64,000 bases of DNA, from the NCBI GenBank assembly GCA_937873395.1, contig CALMYH010000036.1, forward strand, positions 1-64,000, given 5' to 3'. This DNA comes from an uncultured Burkholderiales bacterium. GTDB taxonomy: Bacteria; Pseudomonadota; Gammaproteobacteria; Burkholderiales; Burkholderiaceae_C. Shown here one piece after another: positions 18,192-27,251 of this stretch; position 1 is the stretch's first letter; every line of letters starts with the position of its first letter. The position numbers were made by a program, and so were the translations under genes. The notes beneath the pieces were generated by a model that saw only the letters and a program-made list of their open reading frames with translations, was not told the origin of the DNA and ran no database searches.

Positions 18192-18209
18192 TCGTCACAG
18201 AAATGTCAC
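18192..18209 (+). promoter_or_regulatory. Candidate Pho box upstream of phnD
   Basis: TCGTCAC-AGAA-ATGTCAC has two GTCAC units exactly 11 bases apart, as in the PhoB consensus CTGTCAT-AWAW-CTGTCAY; about 14 of 18 positions agree. It ends 44 bases before the phnD start codon. PhoB control of phosphonate transport is well known in proteobacteria; binding here is inferred. Confidence 0.55.
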
Positions 18210-18253
18210 GACAAACACGCATGCTCACGGGCTTGTCATTACTGGAGTGTCAC

Positions 18254-19198
18254 ATGCCCGTCGGAAAACTTGCTTTCGCCGTCCTGGCTTTCGCCGCCAT
18301 CGGCGCCCAGGCCATGGATCCCCGCTTCAAGGACGCCGATGGCGACCTCGTGGCCGATGCACCCACCGATCCCAAGCAGTGGATCGACCCTGCGACCCTG
18401 GTGTTTGCTTACACGCCCGTTGAAGACCCTGCGGTGTACGCCAAGGTCTGGGAGGGGTTCATCGACCACCTGGCCAAGACCACCGGCAAACGGGTGCAGT
18501 TCTTCCCTGTGCAGAGCAACGCAGCGCAGCTCGAGGCCATGCGCGCGGGCCGCCTGCACGTGGCCGGCTTCAACACCGGCTCGAACCCGCTGGCGGTCAA
18601 TTGCGCCGGTTTCGTGCCGTTCGCCATGATGGCCTCCAAGGACAACCGCTTCGGGTACGAGATGGAAATCATCACCTTCCCCGGCAGCGGCATCGAGAAG
18701 ATCGAGGACATCAAGGGCAAGCGCATGGCCTTCACGGCGGAGACTTCCAACTCCGGCTTCAAGGCGCCCTCGGCCCTGCTGCGCGAGCAATTCAAGATGG
18801 AAGCGGGCAAGGACTTCACGCCCGTCTTCAGCGGCAAGCACGACAACTCCATCCTGGGCGTGGCCAACAAGGACTATCCCGCAGCGGCCATTGCCAACTC
18901 GGTGAAGGCTCGCATGGAAGCGCGCGGCGTGGTCAAGCCCGAGCAGACCAAGGTGGTCTATAAGTCGCAGACTTTCCCCACCACGGGCTACGGCTACGTC
19001 TACAACCTCAAGCCCGAGCTGGCCGAGAAGGTCAAGCAGGCCTTCTTCAGCTTCAACTGGGAGGGCACCGCCCTGGCGGCCGAGTTCAACAAGTCGGAGC
19101 CGCCGCAGGAGAAGTTCATTCCCATCACCTACAAGCAGCATTGGCAGGTGGTGCGCGAGATCGATCGCGCCATGAACGTCAGCTACGCCTGCCGATAA
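18254..19198 (+). CDS. phnD: Phosphonate ABC transporter substrate-binding protein
   Basis: A 314-residue periplasmic binding protein with a signal peptide (VGKLAFAVLAFAAIGAQA). Family features are FAYTPVEDPAVYAKVWEGFIDHLAKTTGKRVQFF, the AAQLEAMRAGRLHVAGFNTGS block lining the phosphonate site, and the SNSGFKAPSALLREQF segment. It delivers phosphonates to the PhnCEE importer encoded directly downstream. The ATG at 18254 follows CTGGAG; a longer in-frame start at 18203 would bury the signal peptide. First gene of the operon phnD-phnC-phnE-phnE, preceded by a Pho-box-like site. Confidence 0.92.
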   Translation: MPVGKLAFAVLAFAAIGAQAMDPRFKDADGDLVADAPTDPKQWIDPATLVFAYTPVEDPAVYAKVWEGFIDHLAKTTGKRVQFFPVQSNAAQLEAMRAGRLHVAGFNTGSNPLAVNCAGFVPFAMMASKDNRFGYEMEIITFPGSGIEKIEDIKGKRMAFTAETSNSGFKAPSALLREQFKMEAGKDFTPVFSGKHDNSILGVANKDYPAAAIANSVKARMEARGVVKPEQTKVVYKSQTFPTTGYGYVYNLKPELAEKVKQAFFSFNWEGTALAAEFNKSEPPQEKFIPITYKQHWQVVREIDRAMNVSYACR

Positions 19199-19210
19199 GG
19201 GAGCCTTGAC

Positions 19211-20047
19211 ATGCTGGAGCTGCGTCAGCTGGAGAAGCGCTATGCCACCGGCGACCTCGCGCTCAAGGGCGTGAGCCTGAGCGTGGGGGCGGGGGAGGTG
19301 CTGGGTTTGATCGGCCCGTCAGGGGCCGGCAAGTCCACCCTTATCCGCTGCGTGAACAGGCTGGTGCAGCCCAGCAGCGGGCAGATTCATCTGGACGGGC
19401 AGGACCTGGGCGCGCTCGGCGCGTCCGGCCTGCGCCAGGCGCGGCGTCAGATCGGCATGATCTTCCAGGAATACGCCCTGGTCGAGCGCCTGACCGTGAT
19501 GGAGAACCTGCTGTCCGGCCGGCTGGGGTACACCGGCTTCTGGGCCAGCTGGTTTCGCCGTTTCCAGACCGATGACATTGCCCAGGCGTTTTCGCTGCTG
19601 GAGCGGGTTGGCCTTGCAGGCATGGAAAACAAGCGGGCCGATGCGCTCTCGGGCGGGCAGCGACAGCGGGTGGGCATTGCGCGCGCGCTGATGCAGAGCC
19701 CCAAGTTGTTGCTGGTGGACGAACCCACCGCCAGCCTGGACCCCAAGACCTCGCGCCAGATCATGCGGCTCATTCTGGAGCTGTGCCAGGAGCGCGGCCT
19801 GGCCGCCATCGTGAACATCCACGACGTGGTGCTGGCCACCGAATTCCTGCCGCGCATCGTCGGCCTGCGCGCGGGCAGCGTGGTGTACGACGGCGCCGCT
19901 GCCGGCGTCGACAACGAGGTGCTCACGCGCATCTACGGCGACGAGGACTGGACCGCCATCACCCAGCGCATGCAGGCCACGGCCGAGGGCGCTGACCCGC
20001 ATGGCGAGCGGGACGATCGCAACCTGGCGCTGGTGGCCGCGGCATGA
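19211..20047 (+). CDS. phnC: Phosphonate ABC transporter ATP-binding protein
   Basis: A 278-residue ABC ATPase. Walker A is GPSGAGKST (residues 35-43), the Q-loop is [25 protein letters not shown], a PhnC-specific stretch, the signature is [15 protein letters not shown] and Walker B is [12 protein letters not shown]. The residues LSGRLG and [11 protein letters not shown] between Q-loop and signature distinguish PhnC from amino-acid ATPases. It energises the two PhnE permeases and starts 12 bases after phnD. Its stop overlaps the first phnE start in an ATGA, indicating translational coupling. Confidence 0.93.
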   Translation: MLELRQLEKRYATGDLALKGVSLSVGAGEVLGLIGPSGAGKSTLIRCVNRLVQPSSGQIHLDGQDLGALGASGLRQARRQIGMIFQEYALVERLTVMENLLSGRLGYTGFWASWFRRFQTDDIAQAFSLLERVGLAGMENKRADALSGGQRQRVGIARALMQSPKLLLVDEPTASLDPKTSRQIMRLILELCQERGLAAIVNIHDVVLATEFLPRIVGLRAGSVVYDGAAAGVDNEVLTRIYGDEDWTAITQRMQATAEGADPHGERDDRNLALVAAA

Positions 20048-20862
20048 GCGCCGCTGCAAGCGCTGCCGCGGCGCTGCCGCGCCAGTGGCGACGCCCGCCT
20101 TTCATTGCCAGCCCGCTCACGCGTTGGGCCCTGTACGCGGGTGGCGCGCTGTACCTGGTTCTGGCCATCGCCTCAGTGGAAGTGAATTGGGTGCGAGCCC
20201 TACAGGGCCTTGAGCGTGGCTGGGCGTTCGTGCTCGGCTTTCTGCAACCCGACTTCAACAGCCGCTGGGACGACATCGCGCTGGGGTTTCAGGAAAGCCT
20301 GACCATGACCGTCACCTCGACCGCGCTCGGTGTGGCGCTGTCGATACCGGTGGCGGTGGGCGCGGCGCGCAACCTGGCGCCCACCTGGATCTACCTCATC
20401 TGCCGCGGCTTTGTGGCCTTGTCGCGCACGCTCAATGAAATCATCGTGGCGATCTTTCTGGTGGCCATGTTCGGCTTCGGCCCGTTCGCCGGTTTCCTCA
20501 CACTGACTTTTGCCACCATCGGTTTCATGGCCAAGCTCATGGCCGAAGACATCGAGGAAATCGAGGCTTCGCAGCTTGAAGCGCTGCGCGCCACCGGCGC
20601 GGGCTACCTTCAGGTGCTGGACTTTGCGGTGCTCTCCCAGGTGATGCCACGCCTGGTGGGCTTGTCGCTCTACCGGCTGGACATCAACTTCCGTGAGTCG
20701 GCGGTGATCGGTATCGTGGGCGCCGGCGGCATCGGTGCCACGCTCAACACCGCCATGGACCGCTACGAATTCGACTCCGCAGCGGCCATCCTCATGGTCA
20801 TCATCGCCATCGTCATGGTGGCCGAGTACAGCTCGGGCTGGCTCAGAAAGCGCATCCAGTGA
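20044..20862 (+). CDS. phnE: Phosphonate ABC transporter permease, first PhnE
   Basis: A 272-residue inner-membrane permease with about six helices. The PhnE domain shows [24 protein letters not shown], the [15 protein letters not shown]-like region ([25 protein letters not shown]) and the cytoplasmic coupling loop [16 protein letters not shown]-type sequence [43 protein letters not shown] is the family end block. It overlaps phnC by four bases and the second permease by four bases. Two distinct PhnE proteins in one operon probably form a heterodimeric channel. Confidence 0.92.
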   Translation: MSAAASAAAALPRQWRRPPFIASPLTRWALYAGGALYLVLAIASVEVNWVRALQGLERGWAFVLGFLQPDFNSRWDDIALGFQESLTMTVTSTALGVALSIPVAVGAARNLAPTWIYLICRGFVALSRTLNEIIVAIFLVAMFGFGPFAGFLTLTFATIGFMAKLMAEDIEEIEASQLEALRATGAGYLQVLDFAVLSQVMPRLVGLSLYRLDINFRESAVIGIVGAGGIGATLNTAMDRYEFDSAAAILMVIIAIVMVAEYSSGWLRKRIQ

Positions 20863-21671
20863 GCACCAACGAGAAGGCCTTTCCCGTGTGGCGCAAGCGC
20901 TCCACCCGCGCCGACTGGATTGCTTTCGGCAGCTGGGTGCTGGCGCTGGCGTTCGTGTCCTGGACCTTCCAGGTGATGACGCAGGACACCATCTGGGCCT
21001 TCGTGGCCGATGCGCCGGCGCAGATGGAAGACATCGGCACCCGCATGATGCCGCCGGCCTGGAGCTTCATTCACGAACTCTGGTGGCCGTTGTGGGAGAC
21101 GATCAACATCGCCACGCTGGGCACGCTCATCGGCCTGGTGATGGCGGTGCCGGTGGCCTTTCTGGCCGCGCGCAACACCACGCCCAGCGCGCGCTTCGTG
21201 CGCCCGGTGGCGCTGCTGGTGATCGTGGCCTCGCGCTCCATCAATTCGCTCATCTGGGCGCTGCTGCTGGTGGCCATCCTGGGCCCGGGTGTGCTGGCCG
21301 GTATTCTGGCCATCGCGCTGCGCTCCATCGGCTTCATCGGCAAGCTGCTGTACGAATCGATCGAAGAAATCGACGGCGCACAGGTGGAGGCCATCGAGGC
21401 CACCGGGGCCAGCTCGGCGCAGACCATGGCCTGGGGCGTGGTGCCGCAGGTGGCGCCCACGCTGGCTGGCGTCACCGTCTTCCGCTGGGACATCAACATC
21501 CGCGAGTCGACGGTGCTGGGACTTGTCGGCGCGGGCGGCATCGGCGTCAAGCTGGAAGCCGCGCTGGGCACGCTGGCCTGGCCCAAGGTGACCATGCTCC
21601 TGATCGTCATCCTGGCCACGGTGGTGGTCAGTGAGTGGGTGACGGCACAGGTGCGCCGCAAGCTGATCTGA
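20859..21671 (+). CDS. phnE: Phosphonate ABC transporter permease, second PhnE
   Basis: A 270-residue PhnE paralogue beginning with GTG at 20859, inside the stop region of the first permease. It has the same architecture: LWETINIATLGTLIGLVMAVPVAFLAARN, ASRSINSLIWALLLVAILGPGVLAGI, coupling loop IEEIDGAQVEAIEATGASSAQTM and end block ESTVLGLVGAGGIGVKLEAAL. Identity with the first copy is moderate, so this is an old duplication rather than a recent one. The four-base overlap indicates coupled translation and equal amounts of the two halves. Confidence 0.92.
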   Translation: MSTNEKAFPVWRKRSTRADWIAFGSWVLALAFVSWTFQVMTQDTIWAFVADAPAQMEDIGTRMMPPAWSFIHELWWPLWETINIATLGTLIGLVMAVPVAFLAARNTTPSARFVRPVALLVIVASRSINSLIWALLLVAILGPGVLAGILAIALRSIGFIGKLLYESIEEIDGAQVEAIEATGASSAQTMAWGVVPQVAPTLAGVTVFRWDINIRESTVLGLVGAGGIGVKLEAALGTLAWPKVTMLLIVILATVVVSEWVTAQVRRKLI

Positions 21672-21684
21672 GCGTAAAGCTGGC

Positions 21685-22473
21685 ATGGCCGAGCGCACCT
21701 TGTCCAAGAACAGTCTGCTGGCCGAGTGGCTGAACCGCTGCCTTGTGCGCAACCGGCAACCGCATGGTCATGCCAGACGCATCCTGTCCTTCAATGGACA
21801 GGTCATCGGCTCTGTCGACCCCCTTCTTTGGCCCTTGGTGGCACCGCACTGGCCGCCCGCGAAGTCGCTCGACAAGTGCCTGGACAGCCTGGCACAAGCC
21901 CTGCAGGCAAGCGGGCGCTGCGGTGTCTGGCGCAACGAGTTCGTGGCGGTCAGGAACGCCGAAGGCAACGGGGTCGGCCGCATCGAACGCGGGGCAGCGC
22001 GTGTGCTGGGTGTGGCCACCGAGGCGGTGCATCTGGTCGGTTTTGCACCCGATGGGCGCGTCTGGATCCAGCAGCGCGCGCTGGACAAGGCGAACGACCC
22101 GGGCCTGTGGGACACGCTGGTGGGCGGCATGGTCGCCAACGGCGAAACTCTCCACGACACCATGGTTCGGGAAACCCGCGAAGAAGCCGGTCTACCGGTG
22201 CATGAACTGCAGAACCTGAAATGGGGCACGCCCTTCCTCATGACCCGTCCCACGGACGACGGCGGCGGCCTGGGACAACTGGTCGAAACCGTCCACTGGT
22301 GCGTGGCGACGGTTCCTGCGCACCTCCGCCCGGAGAACCTCGATGGCGAGGTGGCCGGATTCGAATGCCTGGATGCGAACGCGGTGGCCCGACGGGTGCT
22401 TGACGGGGCATGCACCGACGAGGCGGCGCTGGTGCTGGCCCGAGCGCTGGGCTGGCCGCTCAGTCCCGCCTGA
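21685..22473 (+). CDS. Nudix hydrolase with DUF4743-type N-terminus
   Basis: A 262-residue protein with an N-terminal domain of about 110 residues (DUF4743-like, SVDPLLWPLVAP) and a C-terminal Nudix domain. The Nudix box GGMVANGETLHDTMVRETREEAGL is complete (G-5X-E-7X-REVXEEXG pattern), so hydrolase activity is expected. The fungal relative YJR142W acts on oxidised thiamine diphosphates, and bacterial members of this group may do the same. It starts 13 bases after the second phnE and overlaps the convergent phnX by 14 bases at its 3' end. Its cotranscription with phosphonate genes is notable but the functional link is unknown. Confidence 0.82.
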   Translation: MAERTLSKNSLLAEWLNRCLVRNRQPHGHARRILSFNGQVIGSVDPLLWPLVAPHWPPAKSLDKCLDSLAQALQASGRCGVWRNEFVAVRNAEGNGVGRIERGAARVLGVATEAVHLVGFAPDGRVWIQQRALDKANDPGLWDTLVGGMVANGETLHDTMVRETREEAGLPVHELQNLKWGTPFLMTRPTDDGGGLGQLVETVHWCVATVPAHLRPENLDGEVAGFECLDANAVARRVLDGACTDEAALVLARALGWPLSPA

Positions 22474-23284
22474 CGGCGGCCGCCATGCGCTGCTCGATGG
22501 TCTCGATCACGGCCGGAAGGTCGGCCACCGTGTCGATGAAGAAGTTGGCGTCGCCTTCAGCAAGGGTTTCACGGGCCTGGTTTCGCAGCACCGTCCTGCG
22601 CGACGCGTCCAGACCCTGCCACTGTGCCTCGGTCAGTCCCAGGGCGTTGCCACTGGCCAGCACGGCCACGGTCCAGCAGCCGGCGTGCCGGCCCTCCAGC
22701 AGGCCCGGCACCGTGTCGTCCACCTTGACGACACGCTGCGGATCGTGGATGCCCAAGCGCTCGAACAGGTGGCGCATGCCCATGGGCGACGGCCGGGACT
22801 CCGGCAGATCGCCGGCGCAGACGACCGCCTCCGGATCGAAGCCCTGCCGGGCCGCCAGTGGAATCAACACTTCCATGATGTCCCGGTTGTAGCCGGTCGT
22901 CGAGGCGATGCGCAGGCCACGTTTTCGCAGCCAGTCGAGCGTCTCCACCGTGCCCGGAATCAGGTCGGCGTGCTGACGCACCGACGCGGCGTTCATCGGC
23001 GTGAACTCGGCGTACAGGGCATCGGTATCGGCGTTGCCGAAGGGCCGCCCATGGACATCAAGCCAGGCCTGGGCGATGCGGGGCATCCGGCCCAGGGCCT
23101 GGATGTGGTGCCACTTCGGCAGCCCCATCGGCACCCGCGCTTCGTCAATGCCGATCTCGACGCCATGACGGCGGAAGAGTTCGACGAACGCCCCCATCGG
23201 AGCCTGGCTGCCGAAGTCGATGACGGTACCGGCCCAGTCGAAGACAACGGCCTGCAAGAAGGAGGAAGCTGGGTTGGGGTTCAT
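22460..23284 (-). CDS. phnX: Phosphonoacetaldehyde hydrolase (phosphonatase)
   Basis: A 274-residue HAD-superfamily enzyme that splits phosphonoacetaldehyde into acetaldehyde and phosphate. Asp16 in FDWAGT is the nucleophile, with the PhnX-specific Ala in place of the usual second Asp; Lys57 in PMGLPKWHHIQAL is the Schiff-base lysine that defines phosphonatases. SQAPMGAFVELFRRHGVEI and GYNRDIMEVLIPLA support the true PhnX subgroup. The ATG at 23284 lies four bases after the stop of the flavin oxidase gene, so the two are cotranscribed. No phnW transaminase is present to supply its substrate by the classical route. Confidence 0.95.
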   Translation of the reverse strand: MNPNPASSFLQAVVFDWAGTVIDFGSQAPMGAFVELFRRHGVEIGIDEARVPMGLPKWHHIQALGRMPRIAQAWLDVHGRPFGNADTDALYAEFTPMNAASVRQHADLIPGTVETLDWLRKRGLRIASTTGYNRDIMEVLIPLAARQGFDPEAVVCAGDLPESRPSPMGMRHLFERLGIHDPQRVVKVDDTVPGLLEGRHAGCWTVAVLASGNALGLTEAQWQGLDASRRTVLRNQARETLAEGDANFFIDTVADLPAVIETIEQRMAAAVRRD

Positions 23285-23288
23285 GGCA

Positions 23289-24413
23289 TCACCAGGTTTG
23301 GACAACTTCTTCGGCAATGGCAAAAGCCGTGCTGGCACCGGTTCCGCTGGTGACCAGCACCAGGCGCTGGCCGGGCGCAGGCGCCTCGATCAGGCAGTCG
23401 GCGGCATGGCCCACCGGATAGACCCCGGTCCATCGCTCGACCACGTCATACCCGGGCAGGTCGAGCAGCTCACGCAGGTGACCCAGGATGCGCTCATCGA
23501 CGTCTTCGCTGGCGAAGGGCTCCGGCGAATCGTGTGCATGGTGGGAATCCCCCACCACGAGGGTGCCGTCGCGGCTTTGCACGGCGATCAGGTGGATGCC
23601 GTCGGCCAGGCTTTGCGGGCATTCCAGACGCAGTTGCTGCAACAGCGCAGCCGACGACTCCAGGTCCGCATAGCCGTGGTAGCGAACCAGGCTGAGGTCG
23701 CCCATCACCGCTGAAGGGAGGCGATAGCGGGCGGGCGGGCGCACGCGCAGCATCTGCAAGCGGGTCAATTGCAGGGCGTGCGCGGGCATCATCTGGCGGG
23801 CCACACCGTTGAGCTCGGTCCCCGGGCAGACGACCACCCGCTCACCGGTCCAGGTCTGCTGCGGCCCGTGGACACGGGACCCCTCCAGTCCCAGCGCCTC
23901 CTGGCCCCAGACAAAGCACACACCCTGTGACTGCAACCAGGCCGCCAGCCGCGGGATGGCCTCCCGGGACTCGACCCGCAGCTCATGCGGACTGTACAAC
24001 GCACCCGCCGCCTCCGACGACCGCAGGCCCGGTGCACGCTCACCCCAGCGGCTGCCCACATGCAGCTCGCAGGACCGCCCCATGTCGGTATCGGCAAATT
24101 CGGCCAGGACATCGAGCGCCAGCGGCCGGCGCGCCACCACCCAGAGCCCGGTGTGCAGCACCTCGATGCCCGCCTGCGGCGCCAGTTCCGCCCACAGGTC
24201 GCGGCTGCGCCGGGCGCGGCGCCAGGTTTCACCGCTGCGTTGGCCGGTCACGGTGACAAAACCGAAATTTCGGACCGAGGCGCCGACACATCGGTGATCC
24301 CGCTCGATCACCGCGACGCGCCAGCCCCGGCGCCAGCCCATCCAGGCATGGGCCAGGCCGACAATGCCCGCCCCCACCACGATCAGGTCAAAGTTCTTCT
24401 GGTCGGCCAGCAT
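23289..24413 (-). CDS. Phosphonate-associated FAD-dependent amine oxidase (TIGR03364-type)
   Basis: A 374-residue DAO-family flavoprotein. The N-terminal FAD motif is FDLIVVGAGIVGLAHAWMGWRRGWRVAVIER (from residue 8), followed by GASVRNFGFVTVTGQ, the typical GASxRNFG block of this group; the C-terminal flavin block is VLVTSGTGASTAFAIAEEVV. The TIGR03364 family is known from phosphonate operons and is thought to oxidatively deaminate aminophosphonates. Lying between the AEP importer and phnX, it probably converts 2-aminoethylphosphonate or an N-alkyl form to phosphonoacetaldehyde with release of peroxide, replacing PhnW. That substrate is inference. The ATG at 24413 follows GAGGA. Confidence 0.82.
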   Translation of the reverse strand: MLADQKNFDLIVVGAGIVGLAHAWMGWRRGWRVAVIERDHRCVGASVRNFGFVTVTGQRSGETWRRARRSRDLWAELAPQAGIEVLHTGLWVVARRPLALDVLAEFADTDMGRSCELHVGSRWGERAPGLRSSEAAGALYSPHELRVESREAIPRLAAWLQSQGVCFVWGQEALGLEGSRVHGPQQTWTGERVVVCPGTELNGVARQMMPAHALQLTRLQMLRVRPPARYRLPSAVMGDLSLVRYHGYADLESSAALLQQLRLECPQSLADGIHLIAVQSRDGTLVVGDSHHAHDSPEPFASEDVDERILGHLRELLDLPGYDVVERWTGVYPVGHAADCLIEAPAPGQRLVLVTSGTGASTAFAIAEEVVQTW

Positions 24414-24426
24414 CGATGCACGGTCC

Positions 24427-26139
24427 TCAGCGTTGGCGCCAGCGCTGCGTGCGCACCAGCAGGCCATGGGAAAACAGCGCCATCAGGCCACGCACGACCG
24501 CCGACGTCAGAAAAATCAGGACCGCCATGGCCGCCGCCGAGGCCACGGTGCCGGCGTCGTCCATGTTGAGGACGGCCACCGAGGCGAGGGCGGTGTGGGG
24601 CGCATACAGGAAGACCACGGCCGAAACCGTGGTCATGGCGTTGACGAAGAAGAAGCCTGCCACCTGCACCAGGGTCGGCAGGCACACGGGCAGGTGCACC
24701 CTCAACAGGGTCTTGATCATGGGCACACCGAGCGACTCGGACACCACCTCGAACTCGGCGTCGGTCTGCCGCATGGCCGCCAGCAGCGTCAGGTGGGCCA
24801 CCGAATAGAAATGGACCACCGTGCAGATGATCAGGATGGCCATGGTGGCGTAGAGGCCGCCCAGGGGATTGCCCGGTGCATTGAAGAAGAAGATGTAGCC
24901 GATGCCCAGCACCAGTCCGGGTATCGCCAGAGGCAGGTTCAGCAGCAGATTCAGCGCGTCCCGCATGGGCCCGTGGTGGCGGGGTTTGTCGACCAGCCAG
25001 GCACTGAAGAAGGCGCAGACGGTTCCGACGACAGCGACACCGAGGGCCATGCGGATGGAGTTGAAGTAGCTGGCCCAGCCGCCGCCGTCCATGTTGTCGA
25101 AGTCGTAGTGGCGCAGGCTGGGACTGAGGTTGTAGGGCCAGAATGTGGCCATGGAAGCAAAGACGGCCACACCGATGACGGCCAGCAGGCACAGGGCCAC
25201 GACCGCGCAATAGAGCCAGAGCAGGCGGTCGCGCCAGGCATGCGGTTGCGGCTGCAGCAGGCTGGCTCGCGCACCGAGGGCGGCGGCCTGCCGGCGCCGG
25301 AAATGCCGCTCCAGCGCAAAGGCACCGACTGCCGGTAGCAGCAGCCACACGCCCACCACGGCCCCCATGGAAAAATTCTGTTGCCCCACTACCTGCTTGT
25401 ACAGGTCGGTGGCCAGCACGTTGGCAGCCCCTCCGATCACCTTGGGCACACCGAAGTCGGTGATGACCAGCACGAACACCACCACAAAAGCCATCATCAG
25501 CCCATAGCGGCTGGCCGGCAGGGTCACCGTCCAGAACACGCGCACCGGACTGGCGCCCAGGGTCCGGGCCGCCTCCTGCAGGCGGCCGTCCTGGGTGGCC
25601 AGACTGGTCATCAGCAACAGAAGCGCGTGCGGAAAGGTCCACAGCACGGAGCCGATGACGATGCCGGGCTCGCCGTAGATGCCGCCGAACGGAGCCATCC
25701 ACCCCTTGAGCAGGCCCTGGTTGCCGAACAGGTAGATCAGGCTGATGCCCATCAGCAGCGAGGGGGCCAGCAGGGGAACCAGCGCGGCGGCCCGGAACAA
25801 TCCTTTGTGCCGCATGCAGCTCTGGGTCAATGCATAGGCATAGCCATAAGCCAGCAGCACACAGATCAGCGAGGCCAGGGCCGACAACCGGATGCTGCGC
25901 CCGATCGAGTCCGACAGGGCCGGTGTCTGCCAATAGGCCGCGTAGTGGGCCAGACCCACCCACTCGCCCTCGGCGTTGACCAGGCTGCGCAGCAACAGGC
26001 TGCCGACCGGCAAGACGATGAACAGCAGGCCCAGCAGCAGCAGGCCACCAGTGCCCAGAGCCACGCCCCAGCCACCGCGGCGACCGGACCGGACCATCTG
26101 GGCAACGCCCTCCTCGTGGGCCAGGACCGCCTCAGACAT
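24427..26139 (-). CDS. 2-Aminoethylphosphonate ABC transporter permease, double-domain
   Basis: A 570-residue inner-membrane protein with two fused permease halves (about residues 80-270 and 350-560), each with an EAA-type coupling loop: LQEAARTLGASPVRVFWTVTLP and FEVVSESLGVPMIKTLLRVHLP. Around twelve helices are visible. Such FbpB-like fused permeases are found in the putative AEP importer family next to PhnS and PhnT. The start MSEAVLAHEE at 26139 overlaps the stop of phnT by eight bases. One polypeptide therefore forms the whole channel, in contrast to the two-gene PhnE system upstream. Confidence 0.88.
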   Translation of the reverse strand: MSEAVLAHEEGVAQMVRSGRRGGWGVALGTGGLLLLGLLFIVLPVGSLLLRSLVNAEGEWVGLAHYAAYWQTPALSDSIGRSIRLSALASLICVLLAYGYAYALTQSCMRHKGLFRAAALVPLLAPSLLMGISLIYLFGNQGLLKGWMAPFGGIYGEPGIVIGSVLWTFPHALLLLMTSLATQDGRLQEAARTLGASPVRVFWTVTLPASRYGLMMAFVVVFVLVITDFGVPKVIGGAANVLATDLYKQVVGQQNFSMGAVVGVWLLLPAVGAFALERHFRRRQAAALGARASLLQPQPHAWRDRLLWLYCAVVALCLLAVIGVAVFASMATFWPYNLSPSLRHYDFDNMDGGGWASYFNSIRMALGVAVVGTVCAFFSAWLVDKPRHHGPMRDALNLLLNLPLAIPGLVLGIGYIFFFNAPGNPLGGLYATMAILIICTVVHFYSVAHLTLLAAMRQTDAEFEVVSESLGVPMIKTLLRVHLPVCLPTLVQVAGFFFVNAMTTVSAVVFLYAPHTALASVAVLNMDDAGTVASAAAMAVLIFLTSAVVRGLMALFSHGLLVRTQRWRQR

Positions 26140-27244
26140 GCGCGCCCAGCAGGACCAGGGCCCGGGACGGCAACTCTGCCTCGATCCGATCCCCCCGCGA
26201 CCAGGGAAGCTCACCCCCGGTCGGGGTCGTCAGTTCGGCCTCCACCGTGGCGCCCATGGTGGGTGCTTCCAGCCGCACCTGGATGTAGGCGCCGCAGAAC
26301 ACCACGTCGCTGACTTCGACCGGCACCCGGTTCGGAGGTGCCGGCACCGGAAGCGGCGCGCGTTCGTTGGCCCAGTCGCGGTCCCGCAGAATCACCTGCT
26401 CGGGCCGGATGCCGATCTGCGGACTGGTGGTGGCGCCCAGGCGTTCTGCAGCGTCCATTTCCAGCGTCTGCTGGCCGACCCTCACCCGCCCCTGTCCATC
26501 TGGCCGGGCGTCCCAGACGTTCATCCGGCCGACAAAACGCGCGGCGAAGGTGCTGGCCGGCCGCGCGTACAGCTGCCGCGGGGCACTCTGCTGCACGATG
26601 CGTCCCTGGTCCATGAGCACGATCCGATCCGCCATGGCCATGGCCTCGTCCTGATCGTGGGTGACCATGACTGTGGGTATGCGCAGGTGTCTTTGCAGGC
26701 GACGGATTTCCTGGCGCAGGAAACCGCGCACCTGGGCATCCAGTGCGGACAGGGGCTCATCGAGCAGCAGCAGGCGTGGCGACGGCGCCAGCGCCCGGGC
26801 CAGGGCCACCCGCTGCTGCTGGCCGCCGGACAACTGCGCCGGGTACTTGGCCCGGTGGGCCACCAGACCCACCAGTTCAAGCATGTCCTCCGCCAGCTTT
26901 CGGGCCCGTTCCCGGCCCATGCCCTTGAGCCCGTACATCACGTTGTCGAGCGCGCTCAGGTTGGGGAACAGGGCGTAGGACTGGAACACCACACCGAAGC
27001 GCCGCTGGGCTGGCGCCCAGTCGCTGATGTCCTGACCCTTGAGCCACACCCGTCCCTGATGCTCGGGTTCAATGCCGCACAGGATGCGAAGCAGCGTGGT
27101 CTTGCCACAGCCCGACGGGCCGAGCAGGCAGACGAACTCTTCTTCACCAATCGACAAATCGATGTCTTCGAGCACCGGCTGCCGGCCGTAGCGTTTGCCG
27201 ATCCCGCGCAGCTCCAGCCAGTCGCCCGGTGCGTCGGTGCCCAT
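26132..27244 (-). CDS. phnT: 2-Aminoethylphosphonate ABC transporter ATP-binding protein
   Basis: A 370-residue ABC ATPase of the iron/AEP importer branch. Walker A is LGPSGCGKTT, the Q-loop VVFQSYALFPNLSALDNVMYGL, the signature LSGGQQQRVALARAL and Walker B LLLLDEPLSALD. A C-terminal TOBE regulatory domain follows (about residues 270-370, including IGIRPEQVILRDRDW). The start ATG at 27244 lies seven bases after the phnS stop. The neighbours on both sides are matching importer subunits, so the substrate assignment comes from PhnS. Confidence 0.88.
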   Translation of the reverse strand: MGTDAPGDWLELRGIGKRYGRQPVLEDIDLSIGEEEFVCLLGPSGCGKTTLLRILCGIEPEHQGRVWLKGQDISDWAPAQRRFGVVFQSYALFPNLSALDNVMYGLKGMGRERARKLAEDMLELVGLVAHRAKYPAQLSGGQQQRVALARALAPSPRLLLLDEPLSALDAQVRGFLRQEIRRLQRHLRIPTVMVTHDQDEAMAMADRIVLMDQGRIVQQSAPRQLYARPASTFAARFVGRMNVWDARPDGQGRVRVGQQTLEMDAAERLGATTSPQIGIRPEQVILRDRDWANERAPLPVPAPPNRVPVEVSDVVFCGAYIQVRLEAPTMGATVEAELTTPTGGELPWSRGDRIEAELPSRALVLLGAHV

Positions 27245-27251
27245 GGACGTA

